A DNA stretch of 64,000 bases from Chlorobiaceae bacterium (GCA_013334865.1 JAAXWS010000011.1:1-64000), one strand, 5' to 3'. Shown: positions 30,216 through 41,237, numbered from the stretch's first letter. The notes: generated by a model not told the origin, from the sequence alone. Numbers and translations are program-made.

Positions 30216-31927
30216 TGACCCGTAACCCTTTCGACTTTGCCGCCTTTCGAGGGCGCGGCCTCATCGCGGCGGCACTTGCCGCCGCGGCCATGTCCACGGG
30301 CTTGCCTACCGCCGAGGCGGGCAAGTTGGCGCCAACCAAGGCCGACTGGTTTTCCGCGGGGCGGAGCATCGAGCTTCTCGGGGAGGTGTATCGCGAAGTC
30401 GCGGAGAACTACGTCGATCCCGTCGACGTCAGCGAGCTGATGTCCGCCGGTATCGATGGCATGCTCGGCAGACTCGATCCCTACACGGCCTTCCTCGACG
30501 AATCAGGGACCCAGGAGCTCGACGAACTGACCACAGGCCATTATGCCGGCATCGGCATCACGCTCGGATTCGTTTCCGGGGACCTCTACATCACCTCGGT
30601 CATCGACGGCAACGCGGCATCGAAGGCCGGCCTGCTCATCGGCGACCGGATCGTTTCGGTGAACGGCACCCGGGTTCGCAACAAATCCATCGACGACGTC
30701 CGGGCGGCGATCAAGGGGCCTGTCGGCTCTGCCGTAAGGCTCGGCATCGAGCGTCCCGGAAGGCGGGGGTCCCGTGAGTACCGGCTCACGCGGGCCGAGG
30801 TAAAGGTCGATACCGTGAGCTATGCGGGCCTGTTCGGATCCGTCGGCTACATCGGCATGAACAGTTTCGGAGAGCACTCCTGCGACGAGCTCAGGAGCGC
30901 CTTGCAGACGCTGCAGCGACAGGCGGCGGAAGGCAGTGTCCCCCTGCAGGGGCTCGTGCTTGATCTCCGGGGGAATCCCGGCGGGCTTCTCAACGCGGCC
31001 GTCGACGTGGCGGGGGTATTCCTGGAGAAGGGCAGCAAGGTGGTCTCCACCATCGGGCGGGGGTCCGAGAACGGCCAGGTATACCTCACCACCACCGCGC
31101 CGCTGGCTCCCTCGCTTCCTCTCGCCCTTCTCATAGACGGCGAGAGCGCTTCGGCTTCCGAGATCGTGGCCGGGGCTGTCCAGGAGCACGACCGGGGCTT
31201 GATTGTCGGCGAGGTATCGTTCGGCAAGGGGCTTGTCCAGTCGATCATCAACCTGCCGTACGACCATCTCCTCAAGCTGACGACCTCAAAGTACCATACC
31301 CCTTCGGGCCGCCTCATCCAGAAGCCGCTGCCCCAGCCGGAAGGCTCCCGCAAGGTGCTCGTCGGTCCATCGGTCGTCGACTCGACCAGGGTGTACTTCA
31401 CCGGCCGGCACCGGAAGGTATTCGGCGGTGGCGGTATCAGGCCGGACGTCATCGTCCGGGCTCCGGAGCATTCGGAATACGAGCATGCTCTCGACAGGAA
31501 GGGCTTCTTCTTCGCTTATGCAAACAGCTACCGTGCTATCCACGAAAGGATCGACGCGCAGGATTTGCAGCGGGGGCGGCTTCTGGCCGACTTCAAGCGC
31601 TTCATCGACGGAAAGCGCTTTAGCTGGCGGTCTCGTTCGCAGCAGGCCCTGGACAGCCTGAAGATTGTCATCGGGAAAGAGTTCGGAAAGGATGTGGACT
31701 GGGTTGCCCCGCGGCTCGGCGATCTTGAAAAGGAGCTGTCGGCGAGGGCCTCGAAAGGGCTTGCCGGGGATTCCCTCCGCATTGCGACGGCCGTCAGGCT
31801 GGAACTTCTGCGCCATTATGACGAGAAGGCGGCCCGCCGCTCTGCGGTCGAGGTCGACCCGGTAGCCGCGAAAGCCTTCTCCCTGCTTACCGACCCCGCG
31901 GCCTACCGCTCGCTGCTCAAGCCGTAA
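30215..31927 (+). CDS. C-terminal processing peptidase (S41, Ctp/Prc family)
   Basis: A 570-residue periplasmic serine protease. After an N-terminal export signal (about residues 10-35) comes a PDZ domain (GIGITLGFVSGDLYITSV onwards, about residues 110-190) and the S41 protease core. The Ser-Lys dyad is seen in LIDGESASASEIVAGAVQ and SFGKGLVQ. Such proteases trim C-termini of envelope proteins; relatives mature photosystem proteins in oxygenic phototrophs. A C-terminal extension of about 150 residues after the core is longer than in CtpA and lacks known motifs. Coupled to dapD by a one-base overlap. Confidence 0.88.
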   Translation: MTRNPFDFAAFRGRGLIAAALAAAAMSTGLPTAEAGKLAPTKADWFSAGRSIELLGEVYREVAENYVDPVDVSELMSAGIDGMLGRLDPYTAFLDESGTQELDELTTGHYAGIGITLGFVSGDLYITSVIDGNAASKAGLLIGDRIVSVNGTRVRNKSIDDVRAAIKGPVGSAVRLGIERPGRRGSREYRLTRAEVKVDTVSYAGLFGSVGYIGMNSFGEHSCDELRSALQTLQRQAAEGSVPLQGLVLDLRGNPGGLLNAAVDVAGVFLEKGSKVVSTIGRGSENGQVYLTTTAPLAPSLPLALLIDGESASASEIVAGAVQEHDRGLIVGEVSFGKGLVQSIINLPYDHLLKLTTSKYHTPSGRLIQKPLPQPEGSRKVLVGPSVVDSTRVYFTGRHRKVFGGGGIRPDVIVRAPEHSEYEHALDRKGFFFAYANSYRAIHERIDAQDLQRGRLLADFKRFIDGKRFSWRSRSQQALDSLKIVIGKEFGKDVDWVAPRLGDLEKELSARASKGLAGDSLRIATAVRLELLRHYDEKAARRSAVEVDPVAAKAFSLLTDPAAYRSLLKP

Positions 31928-31980
31928 CGCTTCGCGAGTGACCTGTAGGGGTAAGGCTTGCCGTACCCTCTTGAGTTCTC

Positions 31981-32054
31981 GAAATCGAAATCGGTATCCA
32001 AATCGAAATCGATTTTTCGATCCCGATTTCGATTAGGATTAGGATTAGGATACC
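31981..32054. repeat. Nested inverted repeat with a three-copy ATTAGG tandem
   Basis: GGTATCC (31993-31999) pairs with GGATACC (32048-32054), and AATCGAAATCG (32001-32011) pairs with CGATTTCGATT (32024-32034). Between the inner and outer right arms is an exact three-copy hexamer ATTAGG at 32032-32049. An extra AAATCGAAATCG-type unit precedes it at about 31982. It lies between convergent genes and may end transcription, but the hexamer tandem is not explained by that. Confidence 0.6.
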
Positions 32055-32073
32055 CGGTGTTCCTCTTCACTCG

Positions 32074-32739
32074 TTACCTGTAACCCGTCACCCTCTTCGT
32101 CTGCTTGTGGATGCCGAGCACGATCAGCAGGTTGCTGACGCTCAGCAGGCTTTCGGCGAGCCCGTGCAGCAGGTCGTCGTGCGAGAGCGTTGGATAGCCA
32201 CGGACTTCGGTCGCCAGGTACATGCAGAAGATGGTCACCGATATGAACACCAGCACGAACCAGAATCCGAAGACGGTCAAACCCGAGAAGGCCTCGGGAT
32301 CCCTTTTCCTCACTTTCAGCAGCAGCACCAGGAACGCAAGGTAGACGACGCTCGAGACCTGCAGGATGGCATCGAACACGTTGTTCCCCATCCAGGACTG
32401 CGGGCGGCCGCTGACGACGATGCCTGCCATCGCGCCCACGATGCCCCTTGCTTGCGGTTTGCCGCGCCTGAGGATCGAGATCGTCGCGTAAAGCAGCGAG
32501 ATGCTTCCGAAGATGTTCACCAGCTCAGACAGGTCAAGCATGAGCGGGAGCCTGTCCCCCGAGATGTGGTAGCCGAGCACGAACCAGCTCCCGATCCAGT
32601 GCGGGATCATGAACAGGGCGAAGTTGCGGATGTCGCTCCGGCCGATGAGACGTCCGTAGCGCAAGAGCATCACGATGGCCACGCCCCACTCGAGGGAGGA
32701 GAAGAGGTGGACCACCCAGTTGAGTGGCGACAGCAGCAT
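32074..32739 (-). CDS. DUF2499-DUF3593-like multi-spanning membrane protein
   Basis: A 221-residue protein with about six hydrophobic segments. The N-terminal half (NWVVHLFSSLEWGVAIVMLL then a second block near DLSELVNIFGSISLLYAT) resembles DUF2499/Ycf49-like proteins of cyanobacteria and plastids. The C-terminal half (VSSVVYLAFLVLLLKVR, GFWFVLVFISVTIF, HGLAESLLSVSNLLIVLG) resembles DUF3593, usually a separate gene beside DUF2499 in cyanobacteria. These assignments are from memory of the families. Its ATG directly follows the TGA of bchP with no gap, so translation is probably coupled and a function with the reductase at the photosynthetic membrane is likely. The last codons coincide with a GTAAC-type dispersed repeat. 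Confidence 0.75.
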   Translation of the reverse strand: MLLSPLNWVVHLFSSLEWGVAIVMLLRYGRLIGRSDIRNFALFMIPHWIGSWFVLGYHISGDRLPLMLDLSELVNIFGSISLLYATISILRRGKPQARGIVGAMAGIVVSGRPQSWMGNNVFDAILQVSSVVYLAFLVLLLKVRKRDPEAFSGLTVFGFWFVLVFISVTIFCMYLATEVRGYPTLSHDDLLHGLAESLLSVSNLLIVLGIHKQTKRVTGYR

Positions 32740-33879
32740 TCAGCTTCCCTTTGCCAGGTGGTAGATGTTCTTGGCCATGATCTTCATCTGCACGCTCCAG
32801 GGTGCCGGCACCATCTTCTTGTAGAGGTAGGAGTCGAAGGTGATCTCCTGGACGTCGCGGTCCTCGCAGATAGCAACGAAACTCTCGCGCAGGCGGTCGG
32901 TTTTGTAGTAGACCGACTGCAGCGCCTGGAGGCCGAAGAAGATCGGCGAATAGAGGTTGCGGAACTTCTTCTCGTAAGCCGAGAGGGGCTTCTGGTAGCG
33001 GATGCGGTCGATCATCGCCTGCGCCCCCAGCTTGCCGGAGCGCATGGCGAAGAAGATCCCCTCGCCGTTCGCCGGGGTCACCAGCCCGGCGGCGTCGCCG
33101 ACCAGGATCGCCCGCTCCTGGGTGAATGAGCGGCGGGGTTTCATCGGGATCTTCGCCGCCTCGTCGAGGTAGGGTTTTTCGGTGATGCCGATCTTCTCCA
33201 CGAAGCGGCGCTGCAGGTGCTTCACGTTGTGCCGGTGCTCCTCGGTGCCCGTTCCGATGGCGATGTGGTCGGTCTTCGGGAAGATCCAGCCGTAGAAGTC
33301 CGGAGATACCTCTCCGTCGAACCAGATCTCCACCAGCTCCTCGTAGGGCTTGAGGGCGTCGCAGTAGTGGAAGCGCTGCTGCATGGCGATCACCTTCAGG
33401 TCGTTCTTCGGGAAGCCGAGTTCGTCGGCGGTCTTCGAATTCGCCCCATCGGCGCCGATGACGTATGATGCCTCCACCGGCGGGAGATCCTTCGACAGGT
33501 GGATCGTGAACCGGTCCGACGACCGGTCGATCTTCCGGACGAGGGCTTCAGTGACGGTAGCTCCGGCCTTCGCGGCCTCGTCGCGCAACCAGCTGTCGAA
33601 CCGTTCGCGGCGCACCATGCCGACATAGCCGTTCGGCATGCGCATCGAGATGGTCCGCCCCTTCGGGGAGCGCACGCTCATCTTCGAGAGCTTCTTTTCG
33701 ACCAGCGGGTCGGGGATGGCGAACTCCTCGATCAGTCCCAGCGGGATGGCGCCCCCGCACGGCTTGACGTTCGACAGGTGCCTTTCGATGAGGATGGTCG
33801 ACAGGCCGGCCTTCGCCAGCTCGGCGGCTGCTACGGCGCCTGATGGCCCTCCCCCTATGACTGCAACATCGTAACGCAT
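32740..33879 (-). CDS. bchP: Geranylgeranyl reductase family flavoprotein (BchP-like)
   Basis: A 379-residue FAD-dependent reductase of the ChlP/BchP family, expected to reduce the geranylgeranyl tail of (bacterio)chlorophyll to phytyl. It has the FAD loop [17 protein letters not shown] at residues 9-25, the family marker [15 protein letters not shown], the mid-protein VIGADGANS and the second FAD motif [18 protein letters not shown]. Related reductases act on menaquinone or archaeal lipids, so the exact substrate is inferred from organism type. It is followed without any gap by the DUF2499-DUF3593 gene. Confidence 0.82.
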   Translation of the reverse strand: MRYDVAVIGGGPSGAVAAAELAKAGLSTILIERHLSNVKPCGGAIPLGLIEEFAIPDPLVEKKLSKMSVRSPKGRTISMRMPNGYVGMVRRERFDSWLRDEAAKAGATVTEALVRKIDRSSDRFTIHLSKDLPPVEASYVIGADGANSKTADELGFPKNDLKVIAMQQRFHYCDALKPYEELVEIWFDGEVSPDFYGWIFPKTDHIAIGTGTEEHRHNVKHLQRRFVEKIGITEKPYLDEAAKIPMKPRRSFTQERAILVGDAAGLVTPANGEGIFFAMRSGKLGAQAMIDRIRYQKPLSAYEKKFRNLYSPIFFGLQALQSVYYKTDRLRESFVAICEDRDVQEITFDSYLYKKMVPAPWSVQMKIMAKNIYHLAKGS

Positions 33880-33907
33880 GGTACTCGACTTTGGTGAAAA
33901 TGGTTGA

Positions 33908-35383
33908 TCAGGCCTTCATGAGGCTCGTGGCCAGGAACTCCGAAGTCTTCGATATGTCGATCCGCTCCTGTGCGGCCGTGTCTCGGTACCTCACCGTCAC
34001 CGTGCCGTCCTCGAGCGTCTGGTGGTCGACCGTGAAGCAGAACGGGGTGCCGATCTCGTCCTGGCGGCGGTAGCGCTTGCCGATCGATGCGGCATCGTCG
34101 TACTGCACGAGGAAGTTCTGCGACAGCTCCGAACAGAGTCTGTCGGCCCTCTCGCCCATCTCCCCTTTCTTCATGAGCGGCAGGATGGCCGCCTTCACCG
34201 GGGCCACCTTCGGCGACAGCTTCAGCATCACGCGCGGCTCGCCGTCCACCACGTCCTCGCGGTAGGCGTCGGAGAGCAGGGCGAGGAAGAGGCGGTCGGC
34301 GCCGGCCGAGGTCTCCACGACGTACGGGATGTAGCGCTCGTTGGTGGTCTGGTCGATGTACTCCATGTTCTTGCCCGAGTACTGCTGGTGCTGGCTGAGG
34401 TCGAAATCGGTTCTCGAGTGGATGCCCTCGATCTCCTCGATGCCGAACGGGAACTCGAACTTGATGTCGTAGGCCAGGTCGGCGTAGTGGGCAAGCTTGT
34501 CGTGCTTGTACCAGTGCAGCTTCCCGCGGCTGATGCCGAGGCTCTCCGTGTACCAGTTGATGCGCTCCTCCCTCCAGGCCTCGAAGGCCTCCGTCTGGGT
34601 GCCCGGCTTCACGAAGTACTGCATCTCCATCTGTTCGAACTCCACCATGCGGAAGATGAAGTTCCCCTTCACGATCTCGTTGCGGAACGCCTTGCCGATC
34701 TGCGCGATGCCGAACGGCACCTTCATGCGCGACGACTCGCGGACGTTGTGGAAGTTCACGAAGATGCCCTGCGCGGTCTCCGGCCTGAGGTAGACGATGC
34801 CCGCCGAGTCGGCCACGGCGCCCATGTTGCACTGGAACATCAGGTTGAACTGGCGAACTTCGGTCCAGTCGCCCGAGCCGGTGTCGGGGGCCTTGATCCC
34901 CTCGGTCGTGATGATTTCATACAGCGTGCGGTTCGGGTCATCGGTGCCGGCGGCGGCTTCGTAGGCAACCTTCACGGCGGCGGCCTGCGACTCCTTGCCG
35001 TCGCGCACCAGCTTGCCGATATGGTTCTCGATCAGGTGGTCGGCGCGGTAGCGGCGCTTGGTGGTGCGGTCGTCGATCATCGGATCGTTGAAGCTCGCCA
35101 CGTGGCCTGACGCCTCCCAGACGGTCGGGTTCATCATGATCGAGGCGTCGATGCCCACGATGTTCTGGTGGCGTCGCGTCATCGAGGTCCACCAGAGGTC
35201 CTTGACGTTTTTCTTCATCTCGCTGCCGAGCGGGCCGTAGTCGAAGCACGACGAGAGGCCGCCGTAGATCTCGGAGGAGGGGAAGATGAATCCGCGGCGC
35301 TTGGCCAGCGAGACCAGCTTGTGCATCACTTTATCGGGGGACAGGTTCTGCTCCTGCACCCTTGCCTGATCGGAATTGCTCAT
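33908..35383 (-). CDS. glyS: Glycyl-tRNA synthetase (dimeric class II)
   Basis: A 491-residue alpha2-type glycyl-tRNA synthetase. The N-terminal class-defining block [20 protein letters not shown] is present. Motif 2 is in [19 protein letters not shown], and the C-terminal anticodon-binding domain begins near [13 protein letters not shown]. The start at 35383 ([10 protein letters not shown]) is preferred: the frame extends 27 codons upstream, but that part is not homologue-like. Because this single-chain type is present, the alpha2beta2 glyQ/glyS system is not needed. The gene is 28 nt upstream of bchP in the same direction. Confidence 0.94.
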   Translation of the reverse strand: MSNSDQARVQEQNLSPDKVMHKLVSLAKRRGFIFPSSEIYGGLSSCFDYGPLGSEMKKNVKDLWWTSMTRRHQNIVGIDASIMMNPTVWEASGHVASFNDPMIDDRTTKRRYRADHLIENHIGKLVRDGKESQAAAVKVAYEAAAGTDDPNRTLYEIITTEGIKAPDTGSGDWTEVRQFNLMFQCNMGAVADSAGIVYLRPETAQGIFVNFHNVRESSRMKVPFGIAQIGKAFRNEIVKGNFIFRMVEFEQMEMQYFVKPGTQTEAFEAWREERINWYTESLGISRGKLHWYKHDKLAHYADLAYDIKFEFPFGIEEIEGIHSRTDFDLSQHQQYSGKNMEYIDQTTNERYIPYVVETSAGADRLFLALLSDAYREDVVDGEPRVMLKLSPKVAPVKAAILPLMKKGEMGERADRLCSELSQNFLVQYDDAASIGKRYRRQDEIGTPFCFTVDHQTLEDGTVTVRYRDTAAQERIDISKTSEFLATSLMKA

Positions 35384-35614
35384 GATCGTATCGGAAGGTT
35401 TGATGGAATCCGTGTTGGGCCCCCGTCGGGAAGGCCGTAAAATACCTGACTTTAAATATAACAAAGAATGCGGATTTCATGCGCCTCCTCACTTGCCTCG
35501 TGTCAGTGAGCGGTAGCGCGATGCCGTTGTCGAAGAACTAATTGCAGGAAATGGACGTAATCGACATAATGGAGGGTAAGGAGATGAAGAAGATCCGGAG
35601 TAAACCAAACCTCA

Positions 35615-36076
35615 ATGAAAGTATTCCTGCCGCTCAACATCCGGGTGGACGACAAGAAGATCCTTTTCGTCGGTGGGGGGAAGATCGCCCTGCACAAGAT
35701 CCGGACCATCGAGAAGTACACCCGCAACATCACCATCGTCGCCCCCGAAATCATCGGGGAGCTGACGGGGAAGGGCTTTGCCGAAATCCTCAAACGATAC
35801 GAGCCGTCGGACCTCGACGGCTTTTTCCTCGTCTACGCCAGCACGAACGACCACGAGGTCAACCGCCGGGTAAAGGAGAACGCTGCCGCACGCGGCATCA
35901 TGGTCAATGTGGTCGACAACCGGGAACTGTCCGACTTCATTTCGCCGGCGATCATCAAGACTGGCGAGATGAGCGTGGCGGTCTCCTCGAACGGCAGCAA
36001 TGTCAAGAAGTCGGTCGAGTGGCGCAACCGCCTCCGCGACACCGTGATCAACCAGTGGGCCGAAGCCGACGACTAA
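35615..36076 (+). CDS. Precorrin-2 dehydrogenase / sirohydrochlorin ferrochelatase-type protein
   Basis: A 153-residue protein like the N-terminal part of CysG (SirC/Met8 family), which oxidises precorrin-2 to sirohydrochlorin with NAD. The NAD-binding loop is [20 protein letters not shown] near residue 16. The block [29 protein letters not shown] is characteristic. It is shorter than full CysG N-terminal modules (about 200-210 residues) and lacks most of the C-terminal helical dimerisation domain, so ferrochelatase activity is uncertain. The downstream methyltransferase starts 3 nt after its stop, making a two-gene siroheme/cobalamin unit. Confidence 0.87.
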   Translation: MKVFLPLNIRVDDKKILFVGGGKIALHKIRTIEKYTRNITIVAPEIIGELTGKGFAEILKRYEPSDLDGFFLVYASTNDHEVNRRVKENAAARGIMVNVVDNRELSDFISPAIIKTGEMSVAVSSNGSNVKKSVEWRNRLRDTVINQWAEADD

Positions 36077-36079
36077 CGC

Positions 36080-37111
36080 ATGAAGGAGCATCGCATCATG
36101 CAGAAAACCCCATCGATCCGGGAGCACGTGACGGCCGGTAAAAAAGGTTACGTCTACATCGCCGGGGCCGGGCCGGGAGACCCCGAGCTGCTGACCATGA
36201 AGGCCCACCGGGTGCTGCAGGAGGCGGACGTCATCCTCTATGATGACCTGGTAAGCCCGGAACTCGTCGAGCAGTACCCTGCCGAGAAGGTCTACACCGG
36301 CAAGCGCAAGGACAGCCACCACCTTGAACAGGAGGAGATCAACCGGGAGATCGTCCGCCACGCCCTCAAGGGAAAGGTTGTGGTGCGCCTCAAGGGGGGC
36401 GACCCCTTCATCTTCGGGAGGGGCGGCGAGGAGATCGACACCCTTCGCCGCGAAGGCATCGGCTACGAGATCATCCCCGGCATCACGGCCGCCCACGGTG
36501 CGAGCGCCTACACGGAGATCCCGCTCACCATGCGCAAGGTCTCCTCGTCGGTCGCTTTCTGCACCGGCCACCCGGTAAGCAGGATCCAGGTGCCCGACAC
36601 CGACACCATCGTCTACTACATGGTCGCCTCGACGGTCCACGACGTGCTCGACAAGGTTGCGGCCGGGGGGCGCAGCGGCGAGACGAAGGTCGCCGTCGTG
36701 CAGAACGCCACCTGCTACAACCAACAGACCTTCACCGGCACGCTGGACGAGTTCCGCAGGCGCGAACGGGCGGTCTACTCCCCGTCGCTGCTCATCATCG
36801 GCGACAACATCGGCCATTTCATCGAAAACAGCTGGCACTCCCGAAAGAGGAAGGTGCTCATGACCGGGGGTGATTCCCGCCGCTACAGCGGGACCGACTA
36901 CGTCGTGGTCAACTTGACGTGCCGGCGGGCCGCCGGGAGCTCCTCTCATGAGGCGCCCGTCGATCTCGAGTTCATCGACGAGATCTACTTCTCATCGCCG
37001 GATTGTGTCCGGAACTTCCGGCGCCTCTACGCCTCGATCCCCGACAGGATTTCCGTTGCCTCTGCCGACGACCTGACCGCTGAATCGCTGATGATGGAGT
37101 TCGGCAGGTGA
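36080..37111 (+). CDS. cobA: Uroporphyrinogen-III C-methyltransferase with HemD-like tail
   Basis: A 343-residue protein. Residues about 15-255 form a SUMT/CobA methyltransferase, which adds two methyl groups to uroporphyrinogen III to make precorrin-2. Its motifs are [35 protein letters not shown] and [18 protein letters not shown]. The last 80-90 residues, beginning near [18 protein letters not shown] and containing [16 protein letters not shown], resemble parts of uroporphyrinogen-III synthase (HemD), but are much too short for a full domain. This looks like a decayed CobA-HemD fusion. A start at the second Met (36098) is also possible. Confidence 0.88.
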   Translation: MKEHRIMQKTPSIREHVTAGKKGYVYIAGAGPGDPELLTMKAHRVLQEADVILYDDLVSPELVEQYPAEKVYTGKRKDSHHLEQEEINREIVRHALKGKVVVRLKGGDPFIFGRGGEEIDTLRREGIGYEIIPGITAAHGASAYTEIPLTMRKVSSSVAFCTGHPVSRIQVPDTDTIVYYMVASTVHDVLDKVAAGGRSGETKVAVVQNATCYNQQTFTGTLDEFRRRERAVYSPSLLIIGDNIGHFIENSWHSRKRKVLMTGGDSRRYSGTDYVVVNLTCRRAAGSSSHEAPVDLEFIDEIYFSSPDCVRNFRRLYASIPDRISVASADDLTAESLMMEFGR

Positions 37112-37174
37112 GGCTGGCCGACTGACACTGATCGGGGGAGGAGGACTTGGGGCTGGAGAGGGCTCTGGAACTCC

Positions 37175-37498
37175 TTATCCGGTCTGGATCTCGGTCTTGA
37201 GGGCGATCTCTTCGAGGACCGCGCTGACGCGGAGGCACTCGACGATGCTCCCTGAATACACGACGGATCTGCCGTTGTTGTGCACCTCCCAGGTGTGCTT
37301 TTCCGCTTTTGCCCGGGTGCAGCGGACGGCCTTGATGATCTGGAAGATCACCTCGTCGAACGTGTGCACGTCGTCGTTGAAAAGCACCACGCGATAAGCA
37401 TCCTGCGTGTCGGTGCCGGCAACGGCCTCTTCGGTCCGGACTTCCGGGTTCTGCGTTGCGGCGAGCCTTGTCGTCTCCATGTATCGTGTTCCGTTCAT
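37175..37498 (-). CDS. clpS: ATP-dependent Clp protease adaptor ClpS
   Basis: A 107-residue ClpS adaptor, which delivers N-degron substrates to ClpA/ClpC with ClpP. The core [20 protein letters not shown] carries the conserved NDD segment of the substrate pocket; [16 protein letters not shown] follows as expected for the Clp-contacting face. The first 25-30 residues are variable, and a start at the second Met ([10 protein letters not shown]) is possible. No clp ATPase gene is adjacent. Confidence 0.9.
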   Translation of the reverse strand: MNGTRYMETTRLAATQNPEVRTEEAVAGTDTQDAYRVVLFNDDVHTFDEVIFQIIKAVRCTRAKAEKHTWEVHNNGRSVVYSGSIVECLRVSAVLEEIALKTEIQTG

Positions 37499-37563
37499 CG
37501 GTGTTCAGCGTTATCCCTGACTCAATCTATCGATCATTGTCGACTCTTTCAAGTGGCGTGGGC

Positions 37564-38511
37564 TCAGGCCTCCACGACCGGTTCGAGTGCTCCGAACGAC
37601 ATGCCTGCTTCGGAAAGCTCTACTCGGCACCTCGCTCCGACGGGCATGGTCATGAGCTCCTGGATATGGCCGTACGAGAGTCCCGTCAGGACCGGCGTCC
37701 CCTCGGGCATCCTGTTCGCGTAGTAGGAGAACATCTTGTCGAACCGGTAGTCCCTGTTCTCGTCCGAGGGGTTCTTGCAGAACTGCCCGAACATGAGGCC
37801 GCGGCACTTCTGGATGAGGCTGGCGTTGAAAAGGTGCGAGAGCATCCTGTCGATACGGTAGGCGGGTTCGTTGATGTCCTCGGCGAAGAGCAGGGATCCC
37901 CTGAACGACGGGAGGAACGGCGTGCCGATCATGGACGAGAGCACCGAAAGGTTGCCTCCGATCAGGCGCCCGGTGGCAGCTCCGGGCTTCAGGCACCGGA
38001 CCGGGTGGTCCGGGAAGTTCCTGAGCGAGCGTCCGTATGCCGGGTCGGTCAGCACTCCCCAGAAGTTCTCCTCGGTGTACGCGGTCGGGGCATAGAGCTC
38101 CGTGGCGATCATCGGCCCCGAGAAGTTGACCAGGCCGGTCCTGGCGAACACGGAGAGCGAGATCGCCGTGATGTCGGAGTAACCGACGAGGATCTTTGGG
38201 TTCGAGGCGATGAGGTCGTAGTCGATCCGGTCGAGCAGCCTCGTCGCCCCTGCGCCTCCGCGCAGGCAGAAGACTGCCTTGACGCCGGTGTCGGAGAACA
38301 TCTGGTGGATGTCGTGCAGCTTGTACCGGTCGGTGTGCGCCGGGTCGTGTTCGGCCTGGTTCAGGTAACGGGAGGGTTTGACCCTGTAGCCGTTGCGCTC
38401 GAGGTACGCCACGGCCTGGCCGATCTTTTCCGGTTCGGCGCAGGTCGAAGAGGGGGAGATCAGTCCGATAACGTCTCCCTTGCGAAGGGCTTTTGGTATC
38501 AGGATCCTCAT
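37564..38511 (-). CDS. LD-carboxypeptidase (peptidase family S66)
   Basis: A 315-residue S66 peptidase (LdcA/MccF type) that cleaves the L,D bond of muropeptide tetrapeptides in the cytoplasm during cell-wall recycling. The Ser nucleophile lies in ILVGYSDITAISL, preceded by CLRGGAGATRLL. The Glu/His partners are in LLFAEDINEPAYRIDRML and TGLSYGHIQELMTMPVG. There is no signal peptide. MccF-like immunity proteins share the fold, so the wall-recycling role is inferred. It begins 11 nt beyond the atpDC terminator and so has its own promoter or depends on readthrough. Confidence 0.88.
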   Translation of the reverse strand: MRILIPKALRKGDVIGLISPSSTCAEPEKIGQAVAYLERNGYRVKPSRYLNQAEHDPAHTDRYKLHDIHQMFSDTGVKAVFCLRGGAGATRLLDRIDYDLIASNPKILVGYSDITAISLSVFARTGLVNFSGPMIATELYAPTAYTEENFWGVLTDPAYGRSLRNFPDHPVRCLKPGAATGRLIGGNLSVLSSMIGTPFLPSFRGSLLFAEDINEPAYRIDRMLSHLFNASLIQKCRGLMFGQFCKNPSDENRDYRFDKMFSYYANRMPEGTPVLTGLSYGHIQELMTMPVGARCRVELSEAGMSFGALEPVVEA

Positions 38512-38521
38512 GGGCGAAAAA

Positions 38522-38557
38522 AAACATCAGCAGCACTTGTCGGCACTGCTGATGTTT
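38522..38557 (-). terminator. Rho-independent terminator of atpD-atpC
   Basis: On the minus strand, AAACATCAGCAG is followed by a 12-nt loop, CTGCTGATGTTT and a run of eight T. The stem arms are 38522-38533 and 38546-38557, just after the atpC stop. It should end the atpDC transcript before the LD-carboxypeptidase gene. Confidence 0.9.
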
Positions 38558-38587
38558 CAGGTTGGTTGCGCTTCCGGGGCTTCTCCC

Positions 38588-38854
38588 TCAGGAGACGTCC
38601 TCGGTAAGCAGAATCGCCTTGTTGTTGCTCACTTCGAAGAAGCCGTCGGCAATCTGGAACGACTGCGTGGACTTGTCGGGAAGCGAGAGCTTCACCTTGC
38701 CGTTTTTCAGTGCGGCGAGCAGCGGCGCATGGCCTTTCAGGACCTGGAAGAGTCCGTCCTGACCGGGAGCGATGATGCTGCTGACCTCACCCGAGAAGAA
38801 CAGCTTCTGCGGCGTGACGATGTCGATCGTTAAGGCTTTATCGGAACTGGCCAT
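38588..38854 (-). CDS. atpC: ATP synthase F1 epsilon subunit
   Basis: An 88-residue epsilon subunit of the F1 rotor. It has the N-terminal beta-sandwich sequence [20 protein letters not shown], then [20 protein letters not shown] and [17 protein letters not shown]. The C-terminal helical hairpin of the roughly 135-residue proteobacterial protein is absent, as in other Chlorobi and Bacteroidetes; this removes the classic inhibitory arm. It starts 14 nt after atpD. A two-gene beta-epsilon operon apart from the other ATP synthase genes is known from green sulfur bacteria. Confidence 0.95.
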   Translation of the reverse strand: MASSDKALTIDIVTPQKLFFSGEVSSIIAPGQDGLFQVLKGHAPLLAALKNGKVKLSLPDKSTQSFQIADGFFEVSNNKAILLTEDVS

Positions 38855-38868
38855 GTCTTCCCGTTGGT

Positions 38869-40338
<1,470 letters not shown>

Positions 40339-40375
40339 TCAGCCTTCCGATGGTTGGCCGGCGACGGTTAGTTTG

Positions 40376-40447
40376 AGCCACCTGAGGGACTTGAACCCAC
40401 GACCTACTATTTACGAAACAGTTGCTCTACCACTGAGCTAAGGTGGC
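40376..40447 (-). tRNA. tRNA-Thr (anticodon CGU)
   Basis: Read on the minus strand, the 72 nt fold as a tRNA. The acceptor stem GCCACCT/AGGTGGC is perfect. The D-arm is GCTC-AGTGGTA-GAGC. The anticodon stem ACTGT/ATAGT closes the 7-nt loop TTCGTAA, giving anticodon CGT, which reads ACG (threonine). The T-arm is GTGGG-TTCAAGT-CCCTC with one T-T mismatch. The 3' CCA is not encoded, and the discriminator is T. Confidence 0.92.
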
Positions 40448-40632
40448 CTTGAAACGGCAGCCCGACAGGCGAGCTACAAAATCAAAGCCAAAATATAGCT
40501 TAATTGTTTTCAAAACACAAAGCAATTATCAGGAGCCCGAAGGGTTGAAAAATATCGCGGATTACCCTATTATTCATGGCGCGACCGTCGTTATCATTGG
40601 CCAGTTTCATTACATTGAGCAAAGGATCCGAT

Positions 40633-41160
40633 ATGAAAAACACCCTGTCCCGATTCCAGGCCCTTTGTGCCACCCTGCTGATCGTGATCGCAGCCCTGAC
40701 CCTTGCCCATCCCGCCATGGCGGCGCCGGTCAAGGCGCCCTCCTTTTCCGGGGTCACCATAGACGGCAAGCCATTCTCATCCGGCACGCTTGCCGGCAAG
40801 CCTTACATCGTCAACTTCTTCGCGACCTGGTGCCCGCCATGCCGCGCGGAGATACCCGACATGGTCGCGGTCCAGAAGGAATGGGCCCCGAAAGGCTTCA
40901 CCTTCGTCGGTATCGCCGTCAATGAAAAAGTGCCTTCCGTGCAGGGCTTCATGAAGAGCAACGGGATCACCTATCCTGTGCTCATGGCCACCCCGGAGCT
41001 TGTCCAGGCCTTCAACCGCCATGTCGACGGCGGCATTTCGGGTATTCCGACGACCTTCGTCGTCGACGCTTCGGGCAACCTGACCAATGTCATCATCGGG
41101 CCCCGCGACAAGGCGGCGTTCGAGCAGATCATCAGGGCATCGCTCCCGAAGAAGAAGTGA
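40633..41160 (+). CDS. TlpA-like periplasmic thioredoxin
   Basis: A 175-residue exported thioredoxin-fold protein of the TlpA/ResA type. The start at 40633 follows AAAGGA and gives a clear Sec signal peptide (residues about 1-30, cleaved after PAMA). The active site is WCPPC in NFFATWCPPCRAEIPDM, and the cis-proline loop is GIPTTFVVD. Such proteins reduce disulfides in apocytochromes c or other periplasmic partners, often for cytochrome c maturation. No ccm/ccs genes are adjacent, so the partner is unknown. A strong terminator follows. Confidence 0.9.
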   Translation: MKNTLSRFQALCATLLIVIAALTLAHPAMAAPVKAPSFSGVTIDGKPFSSGTLAGKPYIVNFFATWCPPCRAEIPDMVAVQKEWAPKGFTFVGIAVNEKVPSVQGFMKSNGITYPVLMATPELVQAFNRHVDGGISGIPTTFVVDASGNLTNVIIGPRDKAAFEQIIRASLPKKK

Positions 41161-41237
41161 AATGAGTCCCGCCGCAATGTTTCCGACTGCAATGCCTACC
41201 GCAAGAGACCGCAGGCTTCACGCATCATCACCACGTA

